Part shown: positions 55,742-64,000 of the stretch, one piece after another
Position numbering within the stretch: position 1 is the stretch's first letter
Layout of the letters: every line of letters begins with the position of its first letter
Notes under the pieces: model-generated
Told to the model about the DNA's origin: nothing
Databases searched by the model: none
The model's input: only the letters and a program-made list of their open reading frames with translations
From: Spisula solida
Lineage: Eukaryota; Mollusca; Bivalvia; Venerida; Mactridae
Length of the DNA: 64,000 nucleotides
NCBI GenBank assembly: GCA_947247005.1
Contig: OX365948.1
Location: 9,847,455-9,911,454, forward strand
Direction: 5' to 3'
Made by a program: the position numbers and the translations under genes

Positions 55742-56444
55742 TATTAAGTCAGACAGGGAAGGCAGCACCCAACCAGCGGAGCACAGAAAATATAAATAGC
55801 ATACACGGCACAATGCCCAACACACAACCGAACGAATAAATGATCCGTCCAAGTCCCAGCTGTGGAAAGCTGAATGACCCAGTTTCAACAGCAAATTCTT
55901 CATAGGGGTGAAAATAATATAGTTGTTATTTAAAAGAAAGGAGTGTTCTATAGATCTAAACGAGTCTTGAGACATGACTGCACTTTAAGCTACAGACTTT
56001 ATTTTGTTGATACCCAAAGGTTACAGCACAGAGGTCAGATTCTATCTAAAGTCAATGGTTCATTTATAATCACTGTTAATACTGAGTAATTTCATAAAAT
56101 CATTTGTAAATTGACTAGACTTTATTTGTATATTTCCACGAACTGTCTGGTTTCATACACAAATTAAAGGCAGAATTTTCACAGTCAAGGTAGAATTTGT
56201 CTCCTTAAACAAGAGATAAAGCAATACGCTAGTATAGTATCATAGTCTGGCAATGACTTTTGGTTTCTAGCTGTTTAGTTATGACATTTTCATCTCTAAC
56301 ATAAATATAAAGCTTACATTTAAAATATACATAACATTCATTTTATCCAGGAGATTCAGTTTGTGAAAGAAAACATTAAATCTGTATGTCACAATATGAA
56401 TGTTTAACTAGTCTGATCTAATAGACAATTGCATTATGGTCCTG

Positions 56445-56705
56445 TTATGGACAATATTTTAAACAATTCATGTATTCAACAACACATCCTTCCAAACAGC
56501 CGTTGAATATTACTTCATCATGACTTTGTACACGGTGAAGATCGATGGAACACTTCATTTCACACAACGAGAAATGTTTGTCCAGGTTTCCGTCACATCC
56601 CTTTGGACACGCAGAATTCTTTGGATTCTGTTTAGCCGGAAGTCCATTTGCCATCAAAGCTAGACCCATCAGTGCCAAAATCACAACAATGGACGTAGAA
56701 CATTT
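56445..56705 (-). CDS. Secreted cysteine-rich small protein, main exon
   Basis: A frame of 86 codons behind a good TTTGTTTCAG acceptor, ending TAA at 56447-56445. It opens with KCSTSIVVILALMGLALMAN, the hydrophobic part of a signal peptide. The mature part has eight cysteines as four CX3C motifs (CPKGC, CEMKC, CLEGC, CLKYC), spaced 10, 17 and 6, ending at Cys-Pro. Paired CX3C motifs usually staple helical hairpins (known). No specific family is recognised; immune, egg/shell or venom-like roles are all open. There is no ATG upstream in this exon before the acceptor, so a short first coding exon is needed. Confidence 0.7.
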   Translation of the reverse strand, partial: KCSTSIVVILALMGLALMANGLPAKQNPKNSACPKGCDGNLDKHFSLCEMKCSIDLHRVQSHDEVIFNGCLEGCVVEYMNCLKYCP

Positions 56706-57187
56706 CTGAAACAAAATTGAAAGAATACTACAATCTCAGCTACTGGCAAAGTGTTATAAGAGAAGGGATTCGGGAGTTACTGTGTGCACAAATAATAGGT
56801 GTCTATCAAGACCAATATTGCTGGCTCTTTCAATATGGATACTATAATAAACAAAGCCTTTACCACATATATTGTCATATTACTGTCAATTATTGTCATG
56901 CCGTTGTCTAATACATGTACATTGTATAACTGCGAATGAAATCCTATTGGAACATTCACAGTCATGTCCCTATAGAATCACTAATACGCGTTCTTCCTTG
57001 CTATACCCGGATCAGATAGTTTTTGAAACCCTTGTTGTACAGGGAGGGTGTATGACCTATAGTCGACATTTCAGCATTTCTTGGTAGCCAACAGATACTG
57101 GTAATATTACCCGTCCATGCACAAGAAACTGACACGATCTTATATATCTGATAAGTCTCGATTCTTTGTATAGAATACACGAAACAG

Positions 57188-57391
57188 TCACAGTATCTCT
57201 CCCAAAACTGTTTTCCGGATCATCCAGTAAACAGACTGTCACTAAATACAAATAATAAGGATGTTTTTGATAAATGACCGTTATTTGACGACAGACTGTC
57301 AGCTATATCTGTCGAAATAGTATGCCAAAAATCACATTTAGTAAAAGTATGGAAGACAAAATACTAATTTTGCAAGAGTTGCTCCCCTTAG
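57188..57391 (+). repeat. Left arm of a 200-bp inverted duplication
   Basis: CACAGTATCTCTCCCAAAAC through GCAAGAGTTGCTCCCCTTA is about 85% identical to the complement of 59821-60021. It includes CTGTCAGCTATATCTGTCGA and AATAGTATGCCAAAA. The arms are 2.4 kb apart. Confidence 0.85.
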
Positions 57392-58573
57392 ACTTCGAAA
57401 TATGCATTTGTTGTTTACATTTCGTTATTTTGTTTACAACCCAACCGGATGCTCAATTTCGTTTTCTTCCATCTTATGGTGTTTTCCACCTTTGGGACTC
57501 AACTAAAGTGATCAAAACGCATCATTTTGAAGATAGGTTGCCAAGTTATTGCTTTTTGAAAATGGTCATTTAAGGCAGAATGGGACTTTTAACTTTAAAA
57601 AAACGTCTGGAATGCAGAGCTAAATTACGCCTGATCCTGTTTACGCCTCACACGAGCTGTCTAATACACGCATACCGATGTACAGAATGTCAAAATTAGT
57701 AGGGGGTACTAGTATTCTATTCTGGCGTTGGTAGGAAATCCTAAATAGAATTATTTTAATCCATCATGACAGAAAGGGTCTAAGATACCATCGCATTAAA
57801 TAAATGGTACCTACTTATTTACGGATACATGTATTACATGTAATACTATGTTAGGGAATAATAATAAGATTACATAGTTTTATACATGAACATGTATAAG
57901 TAATACTGTATCTGTATTTTTTATTCTGCATCAATGATACAGTTACATATGTACTAAATCTGACCTATGACCCTTTCCATACGTCATGCAACTGTACACG
58001 CCTGGTTCAAAATATGCTTCTGGAAGACGTCATGTAATATAGCTTATAGGAAGCCATCGAGACAGGGCAAGAAACTGCCACAGTCGGCTGGGGTTTGATA
58101 CGAACCATTTCCCACAGGCACACGTTGTGAAACGAACTCTGTTGGTTATAAACATATAATATAACAACAAGCTAGCTAGGCGATCTTATTATGTTCATCC
58201 ATCATTTAATTACGTACACTGAACGCCTGTTAAATACAGTTTTACATAATTAATTTAATGAAGTCTACGGATGTTTTGTAATATGATATAAACTGGGTTA
58301 TCTCTTGTTGCTACGTTATTTATGTTGCGAAATTATTTCGCTGGCTTAGAATGAGAAGGTCAAATCAATATTTTGAGAACAGAACAAGAAAAAACTGTCT
58401 TTACCTATGGAAAAACAAGCTTTTTAAACTTCGAATTGGTCAACATGACCAGTTCCGATTTCTATCAAAATAGGCTCATTAAGAAGCGCATGTGATGCAA
58501 ATTGCAATAAAAGTACTGCGATGCTTTGATCGTAAGTTGAACATAAGGGGTTTCCCATACCTAAACTCAGCTC

Positions 58574-58644
58574 AATGTCGCAACATCAACGCTAAATGTC
58601 GCAACATCAACGCTAAATGTCGCAACATCAACGCTAAATGTCAC
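58574..58644. repeat. 21-bp tandem repeat, 3.4 copies
   Basis: AATGTCGCAACATCAACGCTA repeats perfectly at 58574, 58595 and 58616; a partial unit follows from 58637. Confidence 0.95.
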
Positions 58645-59820
58645 AATCCTATATAAACACTATTTTGTGGTATTACCCTGTTTCGCGGCGGATGATACAT
58701 ACTTATATTGGTTTCATCATGGCCAAGGTCTGCATGTGATCTGCATGTGAAGTAGGGTGTTATGACCGGTACTTGTTGAACAATGCAAAATACACTTAAA
58801 AGTTATGTGAATTATAGGTGAAATTTTGTTGAAATCAGTGCATTTTTAGACGGGGTGCGTTTCAATACTTTTCAGTATTATAATTGTAGAGTGATTTTGA
58901 ATAGATCGACTATGATATTTTATGGATAGAATTTTAAATTCATGTGGTTATTTTACCTTTAACATTCTTATGGTATTTTATACTGAAACACACACAGCTT
59001 AATAAGTAATTAGAAACGGACAGTATCAATCTTTACATTGTTTGACACATCGGTCCATTTTCATCATGCCCACACTGTATTAAGGAAAGTGCTAATACAG
59101 GCTAAGCCTGTTTCCCAATCACATTTAGAAATAAAATATGTATTAAAATTATGAGTTTTTTGTGTATCGTTCCAGTCCGAAATTTACGCCTGATTTTCGC
59201 CCGCTATGCAGGGAAAGAGATATTTCGTTTCAGGAAATGCCGGTTAATACACTCGTATTTCAATGTGTTTCTCCCACGCTTTCAAAAACACAAGGTTACG
59301 TTGTCGATGTTAATCTAGATCAAATAATGCAAAATGCTCAATCAGATTATTTCTTCTTATTTTGAACGTGTGATACTATCGTTAATTCAGTATTACCAGT
59401 GTATTCACTCGTGAAAGAATATAGAAGAACCAATTGCTTAACTTGATACATCATCGTTCATCATCTCAAAGATTGCCTCACTCTAATTAGAGTGTCCTCG
59501 CGATTTGACATAAAACCAAACATACGCAGTTGATAGGCTGGACTATTTATATACATACCAAATAACTCTTTATAATATAATACATTTTTAAAAAAAAACT
59601 AGAGCACAACTAGGAAATACAGTCTAGAATGTGTGAGTAGTTGGCAGTGCGACCTTGAAACACTCAAGGTACGCTTAGCTACGGCGTGTTGTGATAGATG
59701 AATCCAAAGGACATGGAGGAGGGGAAGAACCTGTGCTGATAGGTAGTTTTACTTCAAGATATATGTTGGTTATGAAAACGGGTAGATCTAGACGGTCGTA
59801 GTGAGAGGATCTGGGGAAAT

Positions 59821-60021
59821 CTAAGGGGAGCAACTCTTGCAAAATTGGTATTTTGTCATCCATACAATTTACTAAATGTGAGTTTTGGCATACTATTTCG
59901 ACAGATATAGCTGACAGTATGTCGTCAAACATAGGTCATTTGTGAAAAACATCCTAGTTATTTGTATTAAGTCTATTTACTGGATGATCCGGAAAAAGTT
60001 TTGGAGAGATAATGTGACTTT
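59821..60021 (-). repeat. Right arm of the 200-bp inverted duplication
   Basis: Complement of 57188-57391. The frame through both arms translates alike for a short stretch (ILQELLPLDF), but stops soon in each, so no gene is called. Confidence 0.85.
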
Positions 60022-60889
60022 AAAGATAGTCACAATTGGTGAATGATGATTTATGCCCTAGTTCATGCCTCACGTTTTTATCAAGTGGTTATAACGGCAT
60101 CTAGTCAAATTCTTACTTTAAAATATGATTTCTTACACCGTGAATTACCCTGCATGGATAATGAATACCACACTGATCTAGATTGACTACTCTCGTATGT
60201 GCCAATCATCGGCACTTTGTTAATGAAATGTTTGCATATCGCGCCAGGAAAATTATAGAATATATTTTTTGAAAGCAGTTAAACGTTAACCCACTTGTGA
60301 GATATAATTGCATTACTGTAAAGTTATTAATATTCGCGGTGGATTCTGTTTCGTTGATTTATCGGAAGAACTTGGTCGCGAAAATAAATTCCCTCGAATA
60401 ATAGACTAAAAAATACGTAATAGAGCTTTTCTTCCAATATTTGAAATCCACGAATTTAAGAAACCATCAAATTAACATTTAACCATAATTCGCGAAATAT
60501 AATACCCGCGACAATAAATGCCATTTTGTAGTATATCTGTTGCCATGCCCACTGATGACTCGCACAATAATTCCCAGAATGTTTGATGCTGATGTATTCC
60601 AGGAACATATATTTAACATGATTATTTAAATTACGCGGGATCGTCACAGCAAACATATCTAATATTTTAATTTCAGTGTCTGTGGATGTTAACACCACGT
60701 AAATGAATTGGCTTAATATATAACGTTCCATTGGGAATGAAGAGGAAAAGCAAAATAAAATCTACCAAATAGTTAAAATAGAACAGTTTTGTTAGATATC
60801 CCAATGGATTCTTCGTGTCACAAAAATGTATGTGATCTTGCTGTGAATTCGATATACATGAACGGTCAAAAAGATAATATTAAAGGTGC
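60022..60889. other. No gene seen
   Basis: AT-rich; short fragments such as CGCGAATTT and TTCGCGAAATA recur in both orientations near 60330-60510, suggesting decayed repeats. Confidence 0.4.
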
Positions 60890-61409
60890 TGCCTCACAGA
60901 TTGGTCTAAATTGTTTGTATATGGTGATTGTCCAACCTAACCAAGTACTGATGTAATAGAAAGCCACTGACGGTTCCTTATGAAAGATTTGGTGAAAAAA
61001 GGCAATTTTAACCACTCTCGACATCGCCATCTGAGTATTTTTTCTTGCAAAAAGCGCTAAGTTTCCTTCCAACATGCTACATGTGAATTATGTAATTTAC
61101 TCGTGATCAAACTGTCACATCAACACACTACAGCATAAACATCAGTGAGAAATTTTTCGATTCACTGTCATCAAATGCGAACAAATTTCAGGCAATTTAA
61201 GTAATAGTAGTGTTAATTCTATAGGGTACTAATACCCTATAGAATTTTTTATGTAAAAATACTATATTACTACAAAATGCCGACGTTTCTCAAGTTATTT
61301 TAGTGTGGTTGTTTACGGGATATACAGGCAACTATACCAAAATTACCCGAATATTTGACAATTTTATTTTATTTTTGCAATACACCAGTATGTGAGGCAG
61401 TCCTTTTAA
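60890..61409. mobile_element. TTAA-flanked 520-bp MITE, copy 2
   Basis: TTAAAGGTGCTGCCTCACAG to TGTGAGGCAGTCCTTTTAA, collinear with copy 1 throughout (for example ATAGAAAGCCACTGACGGTT, CAGGCAACTATACCAAA). The internal palindrome is here longer: TCTATAGGGTA-CTAA-TACCCTATAGA. Confidence 0.88.
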
Positions 61410-62203
61410 GTTGGACAGGGAATGCAGCACTCAACTTAACCTTTCTCTAAATGTGAACATTTACAATTTGGATATATATTTTAAAACTTAAAACATTATT
61501 CTAAAATGTGATACCATTTTGAACAGTTTATGTCAAGAACTGATCAAATGCCGTATTTATAAAGTACGTGTTACAGCGACGTCGAATAACGTTTGAATGA
61601 CGTTCGCGACGTCACGCAAAAAGGCTCTGAATAGGGCCTCTAAAAAACAGCTTAATAATCAAGATAACAACAAAATTTATTTTGCATTTTGCTTCATTAA
61701 GATTATTATTTTAAATAATAAAATATCTCAAACTCATTCTTTTTTGTCAAAATAGCAGGTTTTCCTAGAGACTGGCTCATATGTAAGGCACATTGCAAAA
61801 CCCACAACAGAAGGAGAAAATGAACCTGTGTTAGTGCTAACCTACGTAGTAACAAGTCCGATTTTTTTATAAAATTTGAAATTTGCTATCACTATTTCAG
61901 AAAAGTAATTACGACGTGTACTTGTCTTGCAATTTACAATTATTTCTTTGGGTTCGACTGAGAGAATAGTAGTGCGTGGTTAATCGTTTTTATCCCTGTC
62001 TAATCTGCCAATGACCCCACTTCGAGGGAAGCCAATAGACAGAGTTTGTGTGATACAAAGAATCTGGACGTACTGCCCTAGCTCCTTCCAAATGGACCCC
62101 TTTTTTCATTATCGCTCCCGAAGTATAGCATCGATACACGCGATCAGTTTGTCACTATAGTTGGGCGAGAAACACTGAGGAGCGTTTCTGAAATATACAA
62201 TGT

Positions 62204-62272
62204 CCCGGCCGAGAATCGAAGCAGGAACCGTAGTCAAGAGCGCATAGCCACTCGGCCACACCGTTACATCCA
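62204..62272 (-). mobile_element. tRNA-like head of a SINE
   Basis: On the minus strand GGTGTGGCCGAGTGGCTATG has the A-box/D-arm pattern of a class II tRNA (GGCCGAGTGG) and GCTTCGATTCT a degenerate B-box. Arms do not fold into a sound tRNA, so a SINE head or tRNA pseudogene is more likely than a gene. No relative elsewhere in the window. Confidence 0.55.
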
Positions 62273-62307
62273 TGCAATTTACGATAAAATAAAATAAAGT
62301 AATTTAC

Positions 62308-62319
62308 CTTATATGCCAT
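62308..62319 (-). CDS. Candidate first coding exon of the cysteine-rich gene
   Basis: ATGGCATATAAG followed by donor GTAAAT, phase 0, would add Met-Ala-Tyr-Lys to the signal peptide. Upstream on the same strand TTTATAA (62398-62392) lies about 75 bp from the ATG, a plausible TATA box with a short 5'UTR. It implies a 5.6-kb intron. A rival is ATGTTAAAG|GTAAAA at 58965-58957. Unproven. Confidence 0.4.
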
Positions 62320-62403
62320 TCTGATGCTGATTGAAACTCCTGTTCTGTATCGTCTGTCGGAATATGGTCGAATGGAATCTGTTATAAACGTACCATATTT
62401 CAT

Positions 62404-64000
62404 TTAAATAAATATAATTAATTAATTATTTATTAATTCTTTGTTCAATTATAAGTGCTTAACCCCATTGGGTATTTTGATTACTTTCGTAGCAATTGGT
62501 TATCGCTGGGCAACGGATTTTGACCAAAACATTGCGTGTTGCGTACATGTGCCCCAGTTCACGTATCACATTCCCAGGGGTGGAATTTTTATCCCAAGTC
62601 GAGGTTTAATGGTCAAACTCTAATACTTATGTGATATATGTGACTGTAACATAATTGATATCAGAAAATAATGGGAATCAATTACGACTGTGAAGTTCTG
62701 ATTGCATTAATATACTAATTAATAAATAATCACTGTATCTAGTAAATGTTCTCCAGAGGTACAGCGATTATTATCATAATATATAATATAATAATGTCTC
62801 AAATCATGAAACCACGCACGCAGTATATCGATCTTAAAATGGTTGGACATAGTGCTACTGAGGATTCTTAGTGTATGTACACTCAAACATGTTTAAAAAA
62901 CGCACCACTTATGAAACATCAATTTAATTGTTGAAAACATTGATCTATTGTTATTTGACTTCAGGTAACTAATCTTCAGTCTATGCACAATGTTATGTAC
63001 ATGCACATGTCACTGTAACGAGTTTGAAATAAATTATAGTATGAATAAAAGGGTCACCCATGAAGATGAAAGTCGCAATTTGTAACAGGAGAAAATGTAT
63101 TTAACTCTTTATTGACAATGATGAAAAAAATAATGCAATAGTATGTTTTCGACTTATCCGTTGTCACCATGCATTTGACTTACATTGCGTGCAATCATGT
63201 GAAATCGATTCAAATGATGCAACATGTACTCATGTTGCTTCCTGGCAGCTGAACAGCCCTGCTACTGCCCTTTGGCTCATTTAAGCTTGTAGCGAAACCA
63301 AAAGCACCCGAAATATATTTAGAGCTAATCGCAGCATATCAAAGCCACAAGAAAATACTGTTTATGGGTTTTTTTCAGTGCGTACATAATACAGTACAGT
63401 GAACAATTTAAAGCGAATATCGATCCGTTATTTTGTAATAATTTAATACTATAATGTTTTAATGAGTGGCTAAAGTAACAAAGGTAAAGACCGTCTTACG
63501 TTTACGAAAGTATACTTGAACATACATATCACTTCCATGTTGATGTTTATCCTTTTTGTTTATCGTTTCTGTCCAAATTATGAACATGGCAAACATAATA
63601 GTACCTGTCCGGTTAATTCTGGATATATCCCCTCATGTATTACGATGAATTTGGTCTGATCCTGACCTTTATGCATAAATATATTACAAAGTTCTTGCGT
63701 TGAATATATTTCCACGAGCAAATCGTACAATATCGGTCCTTATCGGTCGGGGTTATAAATATATAAAGACAAGATATCAGCTAATAAATTATGCCAATAG
63801 AAGGTGGAGTATCGCTTCAAATTCTCTGAACAATAACTGTACGGTGGATCACTCAACTATACTGTAAATCACAGGTTGGTAACTTTGGTGGTGAGATGTC
63901 CATTCTTTGACCAGAAGGCATTCATTTCTATCGCCATTTGAAATTTGCTATTCGGCACGTAAGCCAAGCCAAGAGACACAGCTGTCAACAACAAAATACT
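62404..64000. other. No gene seen
   Basis: AT-rich sequence without recognisable exon, RNA gene or element. Open frames here are short and lack features. Confidence 0.45.

Noticed and set aside
56706..56714. Start of the cysteine-rich protein at TTG 56714
   Set aside because: TTG is not a usual eukaryotic start, and the bases there form a TTTGTTTCAG splice acceptor.
62155..62403. 82-codon minus-strand frame containing GVAEWL...SRPGH
   Set aside because: This phrase is the well-known spurious translation of tRNA-like SINE heads; only the ATGGCATATAAG start is kept as a possible exon.

Overview
The window is animal nuclear DNA, most probably from a bivalve mollusc. It is AT-rich, has compact spliced exons in long introns, and is densely filled with the small DNA elements typical of bivalves: 'pearl'-like elements with tandem cores and ACGG microsatellites, tRNA-headed SINEs, many MITEs, and Penelope-type hammerhead ribozymes. 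There is no prokaryotic gene organisation, no rRNA, no intact tRNA and no CRISPR array.

Layout. Positions 1-10183 hold repeats only (a TAA-flanked MITE, a 26-bp minisatellite, a dead mariner, a LINE tail, one pearl-like element) plus the 3' flank of the first gene. From 30609 down to 10184 on the minus strand lies an 18-exon gene for an ORP9/OSBPL9-type oxysterol-binding protein. All splice phases close and give 720 residues, with a PH domain, a FFAT motif and the EQVSHHPP lipid-binding signature. From 30815 to 50727 on the plus strand lies a DEPDC1-type gene in 13 exons (885 residues) with a DEP domain, a RhoGAP-like domain, a Ser-rich linker and the conserved C-terminal region. The two start codons are 205 bp apart, so the genes share a divergent promoter containing two CCAAT boxes, an ETS-like site and CHR-like elements. 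From 50728 to 64000 there are repeats and one small minus-strand gene for a secreted protein with four CX3C motifs; its short first coding exon is probably about 5.6 kb upstream.

The genes do not form an operon or a pathway. ORP9 proteins transfer lipids at ER-Golgi contacts, and DEPDC1 proteins are cell-cycle and mitosis factors. Their link here is the shared promoter.

The most interesting signals are in non-coding DNA: (1) pearl-like elements that keep a strict 145-bp core period and a 3' hairpin whose stem covaries between copies; (2) a 41-bp minisatellite that has multiplied the 3' splice site of a 45-nt DEPDC1 exon; (3) a hammerhead ribozyme with an intact core inside an ORP9 intron, with decayed relatives elsewhere; (4) several long palindromes and foldbacks. 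Exon models were read by eye from homology, splice signals and phase; transcript data were not available.
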